From assembly GCA_046155815.1 (NCBI GenBank), contig JBJXFY010000413.1, forward strand, positions 1 through 7,779: 7,779 nucleotides of DNA. The letters are read 5' to 3'. Shown in pieces: positions 1-6,221 of this stretch. Position numbers and translations under genes: made by a program. This DNA comes from JBJXFY01 sp046155815 (GTDB lineage Bacteria > Verrucomicrobiota > Verrucomicrobiia > Limisphaerales > CAIMTB01). Position 1 is the stretch's first letter, and every line of letters starts with the position of its first letter. The notes under the pieces are model-generated. The model was not told the origin of the DNA. It searched no databases and worked only from the letters and a program-made list of their open reading frames with translations.

Positions 1-1
1 T

Positions 2-139
2 GGCGGAGGCTCCTTCCGGCTGGTCCAGGAGAACCGCAATCTCTACCTGCAGGAGTTCATCCCCATCCCCGAGCCGGGCGTTGCGGTGCTGGTCCTGCTC
101 GGTGCGGGCGTGCTGCGGCTGCGCCGCCGGGGCGACTGA
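2..139 (+). CDS. PEP-CTERM surface protein, C-terminal end only (5' end outside window)
   Basis: The frame is open from the window edge to a TGA at 137-139, giving 45 visible residues. These begin with a short beta-strand-like stretch (GGGSFRLVQENRNLYLQEF) and continue into a classic tripartite tail: Pro-Glu-Pro at visible residues 23-25, a hydrophobic helix (about residues 27-40), and a terminal cluster of three Arg followed by Gly-Asp. This is the PEP-CTERM sorting signal, which in known systems is processed by an exosortase (EpsH/XrtA type) so that the protein is exported and surface-anchored. The passenger domain lies outside the window, so its function cannot be given. The strand just before the tail resembles the end of autotransporter-like repeat passengers that often carry this tail, but that is inference. 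The tail assignment itself is strong. Confidence 0.85.
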   Translation, partial: GGGSFRLVQENRNLYLQEFIPIPEPGVAVLVLLGAGVLRLRRRGD

Positions 140-140
140 G

Positions 141-174
141 GCCGCCGTGAAAAGGGCTTTGCCCTCGCGGCGGC
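141..174 (+). terminator. Hairpin after the PEP-CTERM gene, possible terminator without a U-tract
   Basis: Two bases after the TGA, GCCGCCG (141-147) pairs perfectly with CGGCGGC (168-174). Inside, AGGGC (153-157) pairs with GCCCT (161-165) around a TTT loop, leaving a small internal loop. Its position directly behind a stop codon suits a transcription terminator. No run of T follows it, so a standard intrinsic terminator is not proven; it could instead protect an mRNA 3' end or be chance in GC-rich DNA. Confidence 0.35.
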
Positions 175-193
175 ACGCCCGCATGAATCCTCC

Positions 194-1186
194 GTGCAAC
201 GTTTTCCAGGTTTCCCGTTGGCGGCGCTGGTGCTGGCCGCCGTGCTCGCCGCCCCCGCCGCGACGGCGCAGAAGTCCGCCGCCCGCGGCGTGACGACCGG
301 AACCTTTGGCGGCTTCCCCGAGGCGCTGACCCTGGAGGCGAGGAAGGAGCCGGTGAAGCTGGTCCTCGTGCCCGCGGCCGGCGGCCGCGTCGCTTTCTTC
401 GGCCGGGAGGGCCGCAATTTCCTGTGGGAAGGCACTGGTTCCGGCGATTCGAAGGCCGGCGCCTACACCGACATCGGCCCGGACACCGCCAACCTCGGCC
501 CCCGTCCGGCCATCACCGACGGAGCCTACGACTGGAGCGCCCCGCGCGCGTTCGCCGTCCGCCTCCGGAGCGCGGAAGAGCAGGGCGTGAGCGTCGCCGC
601 CGGCCGCGAGGCCACGCTCGATCCCGAGACGGGCGAGGCCGGGCTGCTGCACCGCATGAAGAACATCGGGCAGCGGCAGGTGGCCCGGTCGTTTCTGGAG
701 CGCATCCAGGTGCCGCGCGGCGGCTTCGTGCTCCTGCCCGTGAATGCAAAGAGCCGGTTCCCCGCGAAGTGGTCCGCGCGCCGGGAGGAGGGCGGCCGCG
801 CGGTCTATGACGGCCGCTCGCCCTCCGTCGAGGGTGTGAAGCTCCTCGACGACGTTCTGGTCGCCGCGACCACCGGGCCCGGCGGGCGCATCGGCACCGA
901 CGGCGACGCGCAATGGCTCGCCTACGTGCGCGACCGCGAGATGCTGGTGATCCACTTCCCCGCCTTCGGCACCGGCATTTACGCGCAGGGCGGCAACACG
1001 GCCGAGGCCGCGTGGAACGCGGACTTCGTGACGCTCATGCCGCTCAGTCCCGAGGTGCAGCTCCGCGAGGGCAAGTCCTACGACTTCCCCACCAAGTGGA
1101 TGATCATCCCGCTGGACGCTCCGGTGACCACCCACGAGGAGGCGCGCGCGGCGGCGGCGTTGGTCCCGAGTTCGCCGTTCCTGTAA
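194..1186 (+). CDS. Secreted DUF4380-like protein (aldose-epimerase-like beta-sandwich predicted)
   Basis: A 330-residue protein with an export signal: Arg3, a hydrophobic core at about residues 8-22, and an Ala-Thr-Ala cleavage site before Gln26, placing it in the periplasm or outside. The stretch at about residues 54-79 (KLVLVPAAGGRVAFFG, then RNFLWE) has the form of the opening strands of DUF4380 proteins, which resemble galactose-mutarotase-type sugar-binding folds. The later pattern at about residues 281-293 (LMPLSPEVQLREG) also matches that family. No catalytic residues can be assigned, and binding or processing of a carbohydrate is only inferred from the fold. The start is a GTG at 194: it is the first usable start in this frame after the stop of the upstream gene, and the signal peptide begins there. 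The ATG at 183 is in another frame. No strong ribosome-binding site is visible. The gene ends 10 bases before the CPBP gene, so it may be co-transcribed with it. Confidence 0.75.
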   Translation: MQRFPGFPLAALVLAAVLAAPAATAQKSAARGVTTGTFGGFPEALTLEARKEPVKLVLVPAAGGRVAFFGREGRNFLWEGTGSGDSKAGAYTDIGPDTANLGPRPAITDGAYDWSAPRAFAVRLRSAEEQGVSVAAGREATLDPETGEAGLLHRMKNIGQRQVARSFLERIQVPRGGFVLLPVNAKSRFPAKWSARREEGGRAVYDGRSPSVEGVKLLDDVLVAATTGPGGRIGTDGDAQWLAYVRDREMLVIHFPAFGTGIYAQGGNTAEAAWNADFVTLMPLSPEVQLREGKSYDFPTKWMIIPLDAPVTTHEEARAAAALVPSSPFL

Positions 1187-1196
1187 CCCGCGCGGA

Positions 1197-2036
1197 ATGG
1201 CATCCCCCAAAGTTTCGCAGCCCGCCGTGCCGCCTGCGCTCCCCGGCTCGCCGCCGCCCCCGGCCGGGCCGCGCCTGGGCTGGGCGGTGGCCGTCGGGCT
1301 GATGCTGCTCTACATCGCCGTCCCCGCCGTGCTGGGGCTGCTGCGTCCGTCGGACGGGACGGCCATCCTGCCGGCAGAATGGGGTCCGCTGCTGGGAGCG
1401 CTGGGCGTGGAGCTGGCGCTGTTCACCACGCTGTTTGTGGTCGCCGTGGCGGTGGCGCGGCCGACGCTGGACGACCTGCGGCTGCGCTGGCGCGGCGGCT
1501 GGCGGCCGCTGGTGTTCGGCCTGGGCTGGTCCGTGGCGCTGCGCGTCCTGGTCGGCGCGGCGCTCGTCGCCGGGCTCGCCGTGGCGGCCGTGGCCCAAGG
1601 CTGGTCCACGCGCGAGATGCTCGAGTTCCGGCCCAAGCTGGAGAACGTGGTGGACATCGCCGCGTTGGGGCGCAACCCGCTGTACCTCGTGTTCATGGCC
1701 ACGGTGGTGAGCTTCGTCGTGGCCGGGCTGCGCGAGGAGCTGTGGCGGGTGATGATGCTTGCCGGCCTGGAGCGGCTGGCGCCGGGGCGCTTTGGCACGC
1801 CGGCCGGCCGGTGGGCGGCGGTGGTGGTGATCGCGCTGGCCTTCGGCCTTGCGCACTCGCCGCAGGGCTGGGTGGGCGTGGGCGCGACGTTCCTCATCGG
1901 CATCGGGCTGGGCGGGATCATCCTGCTGCACCGCTCGATCTGGGAGGCGGTGCTGGCGCACGGTTTTTTCAACGCCACCAGCTTCGTGCTGCTGCCCTGG
2001 GTGGCGCACCGGTGGCCGGAGGTGTTCCCCTCGTGA
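1197..2036 (+). CDS. CPBP (Abi/CAAX) family intramembrane metalloprotease
   Basis: A 279-residue polytopic membrane protein. After a proline-rich N-terminus (residues 8-25) there are about seven hydrophobic segments, near 28-49, 65-88, 104-130, 162-177, 205-220, 226-244 and 252-267. The three CPBP motifs are present in order: a Glu-Glu pair with Arg (E180, E181, R184 in REELWR), FGLAH (F216, H220) and HGFFN (H255, N259). In characterised members these Glu and His residues form the active site of a glutamic or metal-dependent protease that cuts within or beside the membrane. Family roles include CAAX-type processing, bacteriocin self-immunity and processing of membrane proteins; the substrate here is unknown. 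The first motif has two residues between Glu-Glu and Arg, where the textbook EExxxR has three. The gene starts 10 bases after the DUF4380-like gene, and its stop overlaps the GTG of the next lipoprotein gene. The tight coupling suggests it may act on an envelope component of this operon, but this is inference. Confidence 0.85.
   Translation: MASPKVSQPAVPPALPGSPPPPAGPRLGWAVAVGLMLLYIAVPAVLGLLRPSDGTAILPAEWGPLLGALGVELALFTTLFVVAVAVARPTLDDLRLRWRGGWRPLVFGLGWSVALRVLVGAALVAGLAVAAVAQGWSTREMLEFRPKLENVVDIAALGRNPLYLVFMATVVSFVVAGLREELWRVMMLAGLERLAPGRFGTPAGRWAAVVVIALAFGLAHSPQGWVGVGATFLIGIGLGGIILLHRSIWEAVLAHGFFNATSFVLLPWVAHRWPEVFPS
2018..2022 (+). promoter_or_regulatory. Ribosome-binding site fixing the GTG start of the lipoprotein gene
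   Basis: GGAGG lies 10 bases before the GTG at 2033, inside the end of the CPBP gene. The alternative in-frame ATG codons at 2063 and 2072 have no purine-rich site before them. This decides the start in favour of GTG at 2033 and supports translational coupling. Confidence 0.6.
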
Positions 2037-3595
2037 GCGGCGACTTGCCCCACGCCGGGCGTATGGCGCTCATGGCCGCCGCGGTGGCCGCCCTCGTCAC
2101 GGGCTGCGCGATGCCGCGGCAGCTCGGCTCGGTGTTTGACCCGGCGGCGTTCACGGAGGCGGCGCCGGACGAGCCGGCCGGCGCGCCCCCTGCCCCGCCT
2201 CGCCCTCCGCCAGTACCTGCCTCGCCCTTCGCCGTCGCCGGCCCGCTGGTCGCGCATCTCCCGCTCACGTTCGAGCCCGGCGAATCCTGGGAGGCCGCCG
2301 GGCCGCTGTGGTACGAGCAACGCGCCGAGGAGTGGCGGCTGCGCGGCCTGCCGCCGCTGTGGTCGCGCTTCGACGAGCCGGACACGGAACACGCGGACGT
2401 TTACGCATTGCCGCCGCTGTTCTCGCATCACCGCTACGGCGAGGACCGCACCTGGCAGGTCCTGCAGCTCATCCGACACGTCCACCAGGTCGGGGTGGAC
2501 GACGTGGTGACGGACCGTTTTCTCGTGTTCCCCTTCATCTTCTGGCAGGATTCCACCGGGCCGGGGCGGGACTACCGGGCGTTCTTGCCGTTCGCCGGGC
2601 GCGTGCAGGGCCGGTTCTTCCGGGACGAGTGGAGCTTCATCCTCTTCCCGCTCTACCTGCAGACGAGGAAGCGCGACGTCATCACGGACAACTTCGTCGC
2701 CCCCATCGTCCATGTGCGGCGCGGCGACGGGCTGCACGGCTGGCAGGTCTGGCCGCTTGTGGGCCACGAGGTCAAGGAGGCCACCTCGCGCACGAACCTG
2801 CTCGGCGAGACGACCACCGTCCCCGGCCACGACAAGTTCAACCTGCTCTGGCCGGTTTACTGGCGGCACGACCTGAACCGGGGCAGCGACCAGGAGCGCC
2901 GCATCCGTGGGGTGCTCCCGCTCTGGTGGTCGGACCGCGCGCCGAACCGCGACCACACCGCCGTGCTCTGGCCGTTCTTCTCGTGGACCGACAACCGGGA
3001 GGAGGGATGGCGCCAGTTGAACCTCCCGTTTCCGATCTACGCGCGGGCGCGCGGCGAGGGGAAGCGGCTGGACCGCTTCTGGCCGTTCTACAGCTACGGG
3101 GAGAAGGAGGGCTTCGAGTCCGGGCTGTACTTCTGGCCGCTGTACCGCTGGAGGAAGCTCGAGACGGAGAACTTCACCTCGGAGCGCAGGACCGTGGCCA
3201 TCGTGCTGTACCGCGACATCACGCAGACGCAGCGGGCCCCCGGAACCACGCGTCGCGTGCGGGCCTCGTGGCCGTTCTTCTTCCAGGAGGACGAGCCGGA
3301 CGGCCGGCGGCGGCTGCAGGTGCCGGCGCTCTTCGAGCCGCTGCACGACGGCCGCGGGGTGCGGCGCAACTGGAGCCCGCTCTGGTCGCTCTACCGCCGC
3401 GAGGAGAACGCCGCGGACCAGGCCGCCAGCGAGTCGCTGCTCTGGAACCTCTGGCGGGAGGACACCCGCGGCGAAGTCACGCGCGGCTCGCTTCTCTTCG
3501 GCCTCGTCCAGTATCAAGCCGCTCCGGACTCCCGGCGCTGGCGGCTGTTCGGGCTTGGCCCCCGTTGGCAGCCCGCGCCGCCGGACGCCCCCTGA
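2033..3595 (+). CDS. Predicted outer-membrane lipoprotein with about 18 aromatic-proline repeats; family not recognised
   Basis: Read from the GTG at 2033, which overlaps the previous stop as GTGA and has GGAGG 10 bases upstream, the product has 520 residues. It begins with a lipoprotein signal: Arg10, a hydrophobic stretch 11-22, and the lipobox LVTGC with Cys25. Ala26 follows, not Asp, so export to the outer membrane is expected. A proline/alanine-rich linker spans about 46-68. From about residue 106 to the end, a short motif of the form [LVF]-[WLF]-P-[LFV]-[FYW] recurs roughly every 20-30 residues: LPPLW 106, LPPLF 126, FPFIF 166, FPLYL 205, WPLV 240, WPVYW 273, LPLWW 295, WPFFSW 313, WPFYSY 350, WPLYRW 368, WPFFF 413, SPLW 448, with weaker copies between and after. 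Charged, Arg-rich turns separate them. The pattern suggests successive beta-strands with aromatic girdles, as in a barrel or a beta-helical/propeller fold. I do not recognise a named family. It directly precedes mlaE-like, mlaF-like and mlaD-like genes, so a role in envelope lipid traffic is plausible but unproven. Confidence 0.75.
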   Translation: MSGDLPHAGRMALMAAAVAALVTGCAMPRQLGSVFDPAAFTEAAPDEPAGAPPAPPRPPPVPASPFAVAGPLVAHLPLTFEPGESWEAAGPLWYEQRAEEWRLRGLPPLWSRFDEPDTEHADVYALPPLFSHHRYGEDRTWQVLQLIRHVHQVGVDDVVTDRFLVFPFIFWQDSTGPGRDYRAFLPFAGRVQGRFFRDEWSFILFPLYLQTRKRDVITDNFVAPIVHVRRGDGLHGWQVWPLVGHEVKEATSRTNLLGETTTVPGHDKFNLLWPVYWRHDLNRGSDQERRIRGVLPLWWSDRAPNRDHTAVLWPFFSWTDNREEGWRQLNLPFPIYARARGEGKRLDRFWPFYSYGEKEGFESGLYFWPLYRWRKLETENFTSERRTVAIVLYRDITQTQRAPGTTRRVRASWPFFFQEDEPDGRRRLQVPALFEPLHDGRGVRRNWSPLWSLYRREENAADQAASESLLWNLWREDTRGEVTRGSLLFGLVQYQAAPDSRRWRLFGLGPRWQPAPPDAP

Positions 3596-3598
3596 CTC

Positions 3599-4342
3599 AT
3601 GTTCCGCAACCTTGGACAACTGATGTTCCTCGCCGGCCGCGTGGCGCAGGTCCTGCCCCGCGTCTGGCGCGAGCGCCGCAAGGTGGCCGAGCAGCTCTTC
3701 GAGATCGGCAACGCCAGCCTGCTCATGGCCGGCCTGCTCTCGCTCTTCATCGGCGGGGTCATCGCGCTTCAGAGCGGCCCGCCCCTCGCCGAACGCGGAC
3801 TCGCCGGCCTGCTCGGCGGCCTCGTCGGCCTCTCGATGGTGGAGGAGCTGGCCCCGGTGATGATGGCCATCCTCATCGCCGGCCGTGTCGGCTCCGCCAT
3901 GGCTGCCGAGATCGGCTCTATGCGCGTGTACCAGGAGATTGACGCGCTGCGGACGATGAACATTGATCCCGTGCGCTACCTCGTGCTGCCGCGCTTTGTG
4001 GCCATGACCCTCGGGCTGCCGATGCTCGTGATGTTCTCCGCCCTCGCCGGCATCCTGGGGGGGGCGCTGGTGGCCGCCTCCAACCGCGAGATCCAGTCCA
4101 CCTTCCCTGAATTCTTTGCCAACCTGCGCCAGACCGTGGACTTCGGGGACGTGCTCAAGGGCTGGATCAAGGCCGTCGTCTTCGCCATGAGCATCGCCCT
4201 GGTCTGCTGCCACCAGGGGCTCCAGACCCTCGGCGGTCCCCGCGGCATCGGCCGATCCGTCACCAAGGCCGTCGTCAACTCCATCGTCATCATCATCATT
4301 TTCGACTACCTGGTGACGCGGCTGATCGTGTTCTTCAACTGA
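3599..4342 (+). CDS. mlaE: MlaE-type ABC transporter permease (phospholipid/MCE transporter)
   Basis: A 247-residue integral inner-membrane protein of usual length for MlaE/YrbE permeases. The family's central signature is clear at residues 83-117: ELAPVMMAILIAGRVGSA, then AAEIGSM and EIDAL. The late cytoplasmic and last membrane region is also typical, with CCHQGLQTLGGPRGIG at about 203-218 followed by a Val/Ile-rich helix ending near residue 240. Hydrophobic segments lie near 38-58, 66-98, 128-160, 189-205 and 224-245. In the Mla system the permease dimer sits under the MCE hexamer and moves phospholipid, driven by MlaF. The ATG at 3599 comes 3 bases after the lipoprotein stop, and the stop shares one base with the start of the ATPase gene, so the subunits should be made together. 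A run of eight G (4057-4064) lies within the gene, and the frame is intact. The family is secure; the direction of transport and the exact lipid are not readable from sequence. Confidence 0.93.
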   Translation: MFRNLGQLMFLAGRVAQVLPRVWRERRKVAEQLFEIGNASLLMAGLLSLFIGGVIALQSGPPLAERGLAGLLGGLVGLSMVEELAPVMMAILIAGRVGSAMAAEIGSMRVYQEIDALRTMNIDPVRYLVLPRFVAMTLGLPMLVMFSALAGILGGALVAASNREIQSTFPEFFANLRQTVDFGDVLKGWIKAVVFAMSIALVCCHQGLQTLGGPRGIGRSVTKAVVNSIVIIIIFDYLVTRLIVFFN

Positions 4343-5118
4343 TGAGCCGCCCGCCCGTCTCCCAGCTTCCCGGCCTCCGCGTCCAGGTCCGCGCCCTGCG
4401 CAAGGGCTTCCGCGGCGCCGAGGTGCTCCGCGGCATCGACCTCACCATCGAGCGCGGCGAGATCTTGGTCATCATGGGACCCTCCGGCTCCGGCAAGAGC
4501 GTCCTGCTCCGCCAGGTCATCGGTCTCGACGAGCCCGACGCCGGCGAGGTGCTCATCGAGGGCGAGTCGTCCCAGGCCCCGGGCACCGCCGCGCACTTCC
4601 GCATGGCGATGGTCTTCCAGTCCGCCGCCCTGCTGAACTCGCTGACCGTGGGTGAAAACGTCGGCCTCTACCTCGCCGAGCATCGCCTCCTCCCGCCCCC
4701 GGAGATCGCCCGCGTCGTGGGCGAGAAGCTCGCCCTGCTGGGACTCGAAGGCTCCGAGGACAAACTGCCCGGCGAGCTCTCCGGCGGCATGAAGCGCCGC
4801 GTGGCCATTGCCCGTGCGCTCGTCATGGAGCCCCAGCTCATCCTCTACGACGAGCCGACCAGCGAGCTGGATCCGCTGCGCTCCGTCACCATCGGCCGCG
4901 AGATCCTCGAGCTGAATCGCCGCCTTGGCGTCACCTCCGTCGTGGTCACCCACGACCGCGACCTCGCCTTTGGCATTGCCCACCGCGTCGGCTTCCTGCA
5001 CGAAGGTCTCCTGCGCTTCACCGGCACGCCGGCCGAGCTGCGCGCCGCCGGGGATCCCGTGATCCGCGAGTTCCTGACCGTTGATTTCACGCCCGCCTCC
5101 GACCGCCCCCCTTCATGA
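4342..5118 (+). CDS. mlaF: MlaF-type ABC transporter ATP-binding protein
   Basis: A 258-residue ABC ATPase with all expected elements: Walker A GPSGSGKS at residues 46-53, Q-loop Gln93 (VFQSAALLNSLTVGENV), the signature LSGGMKRR at 146-153 (the Met-Lys-Arg-Arg form is characteristic of the MlaF/Mkl group), Walker B LILYDE at 166-171 and the switch His204 in VVVTHD. It hydrolyses ATP in the cytoplasm to drive the MlaE-type permease. The D-loop reads TSELDP, with Glu175 where Gly is usual in the common TSGLDP form. The ATG at 4342 overlaps the permease stop by one base (TGATG), and the stop overlaps the MCE gene start by four (ATGA), so expression should be stoichiometric. The C-terminus ends about where ABC domains normally end, followed by a short Pro/Ser tail. 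No MlaB-type STAS partner gene lies alongside; it may be elsewhere or absent. Confidence 0.94.
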   Translation: MSRPPVSQLPGLRVQVRALRKGFRGAEVLRGIDLTIERGEILVIMGPSGSGKSVLLRQVIGLDEPDAGEVLIEGESSQAPGTAAHFRMAMVFQSAALLNSLTVGENVGLYLAEHRLLPPPEIARVVGEKLALLGLEGSEDKLPGELSGGMKRRVAIARALVMEPQLILYDEPTSELDPLRSVTIGREILELNRRLGVTSVVVTHDRDLAFGIAHRVGFLHEGLLRFTGTPAELRAAGDPVIREFLTVDFTPASDRPPS

Positions 5119-6104
5119 AAAGCAGCCTCGAAACCCGCCTCGGCCTCTTCTTCGCCCTCATCGTCCTCGCCGCCGTCTTCCTGCTGGAGATGACCGGCAG
5201 CGTGGACTTCTTCCGCCGCGGCATGACTGTGCGCGCGCGTTTCCCGACCGTGCAGGAGCTCCAGCGCGGCGCGCCCGTGAAGCTCGGCGGCGTCTCCGTC
5301 GGCAGCGTCGAGTCCATCGGCATCGAGGACAACCGCGTCGTCGTCACCATGCGCCTGCGCGAGGACGCCGGGGTCCGCACGGACAGCCGCGCCACCATCC
5401 GCTTCGCCGGCCTCATGGGGCAGAACTTCATCGCCCTCAGCTTCGGCACCCCCGGCGCGCCCGCCGTGACCAGCGGTACGGAACTCGAGGCGGACGTGCT
5501 GCCCGACCTCGCCGACGTCATGGAGAAGCTCGACGCCGCCGCCAGCAGCGTGGGCGGCGTGACCAACCTGTTCGGCGACAACTTCAAGATCCTCCTCGGG
5601 CCGTTCTCCGACTTCCTCAAGGACAACACCCCCCGTCTCACCGCCATCCTCGGCAACGTGCAGACCATCTCCGGCCAGATCGCCGACGGCAAAGGCACCG
5701 TCGGCAAGCTGGTGAACGACCCCGTGCTCTTCGACAGCGCGCTCACCGCGGTCACCAACCTCGCCGCCAGCGCCGCCAGGTTCGACGGCCTCGCCGCCGA
5801 CGCGCAGGTCATCATGACCGACATCCGCGGCCTGACCGGCGACCTCGCCGCCGGCCGCGGCACCATCGGCCGGCTGGTCAAGGACGAGGAACTCTACCGC
5901 GAGACCATCACGGCGATGCAGAACCTCCGGGAAATCCTGCAGAAGGTGAATGGCGGCCAGGGGCTCGCCGGCCGCGTGGTCAATGACGAGCAGTTCTTCC
6001 GCAGCGTGAAGTCCACCCTCCAGAAGGTCGAGAAGGCCACCGACGGCATCGAGGACCAGGGCCCCATCAGCGTCCTCGGCACCGTCGCCGGCAGCCTCTT
6101 CTGA
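5115..6104 (+). CDS. mlaD: MlaD-type MCE-domain protein with a long repeat-containing tail
   Basis: A 329-residue protein anchored by one N-terminal membrane helix (about residues 9-28), followed by an MCE domain at about 36-127 with the family features VRARFPTVQELQRGAPVKLG, GVSVGSVESI and the end strand around FAGLMGQNFIALSFG. MCE proteins form hexameric rings in the periplasm that hold lipid and sit on the MlaE-type permease. E. coli MlaD has 183 residues; here a further 200 residues, mostly helical in appearance, follow the MCE domain. Three related units occur in this tail: GKGTVGKLVNDPVLFDSAL at 193, GRGTIGRLVKDEELYRETI at 248 and GQGLAGRVVNDEQFFRSVK at 281. Such GxGTxGxLxxD units are common in the tails of long MCE proteins and probably extend the periplasmic channel or needle. 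The ATG at 5115 overlaps the ATPase stop by four bases. The gene ends 15 bases before a large inverted repeat, marking the end of the operon. Confidence 0.92.
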   Translation: MKSSLETRLGLFFALIVLAAVFLLEMTGSVDFFRRGMTVRARFPTVQELQRGAPVKLGGVSVGSVESIGIEDNRVVVTMRLREDAGVRTDSRATIRFAGLMGQNFIALSFGTPGAPAVTSGTELEADVLPDLADVMEKLDAAASSVGGVTNLFGDNFKILLGPFSDFLKDNTPRLTAILGNVQTISGQIADGKGTVGKLVNDPVLFDSALTAVTNLAASAARFDGLAADAQVIMTDIRGLTGDLAAGRGTIGRLVKDEELYRETITAMQNLREILQKVNGGQGLAGRVVNDEQFFRSVKSTLQKVEKATDGIEDQGPISVLGTVAGSLF

Positions 6105-6119
6105 GTAGGCTCCGCCCCC

Positions 6120-6219
6120 CTCGGGAGCGACGGACTCCCGTCCGTCTCCAACAAACTCCTCATCCGGGAGCCGGCGCAGGGACAACGATGGAGACAGAAC
6201 GGAGTCCGTCGCTCCCGGG
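6120..6219. repeat. 100-base inverted repeat between convergent genes (bidirectional terminator or mobile palindromic element)
   Basis: The left arm 6120-6149 and the right arm 6190-6219 are reverse complements at 26 of 30 positions, including 17 consecutive perfect matches beginning CGGGAGCGACGGACTCC. The mismatches lie in the inner half, except for one outer T/G wobble. The loop is 40 bases. The left arm can also fold on itself: GACGGA 6129-6134 with TCCGTC 6141-6146. The element fills nearly all the space between the mlaD-like stop (6104) and the M20 peptidase stop (6222-6224), so transcripts from both sides would contain the hairpin. Termination of both genes is the simplest role. The length, the long loop and the diverged inner arms also suit a dispersed REP/MITE-like palindrome. 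One copy cannot decide between these. Confidence 0.8.
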
Positions 6220-6221
6220 CT

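Noticed and set aside
1379..2032. Extension of the lipoprotein frame upstream of 2033
   Set aside because: The frame is open but overlaps the CPBP gene entirely, and the translation is Arg/Ala-rich shadow. GGAGG 10 bases before the GTG at 2033 and the lipoprotein signal place the real start there.
2308..3942. A 544-codon plus-strand frame overlapping the lipoprotein and permease genes
   Set aside because: The translation is Arg/Ala/Pro-rich shadow sequence with no motifs, and it crosses the boundary between two well-supported genes.
1310..4213. A 967-codon open frame on the minus strand
   Set aside because: It runs antisense across the CPBP, lipoprotein and permease genes, whose motifs are clear. 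The translation is low-complexity, rich in Arg, His and Gly, and shows no domain. Long antisense open frames are expected at 70% GC.
4845..6185. A 446-codon minus-strand frame opposite the ATPase and MCE genes
   Set aside because: It is a repetitive Gly/Glu/Ala/Asp-rich shadow of the opposite strand and also crosses the inverted repeat.
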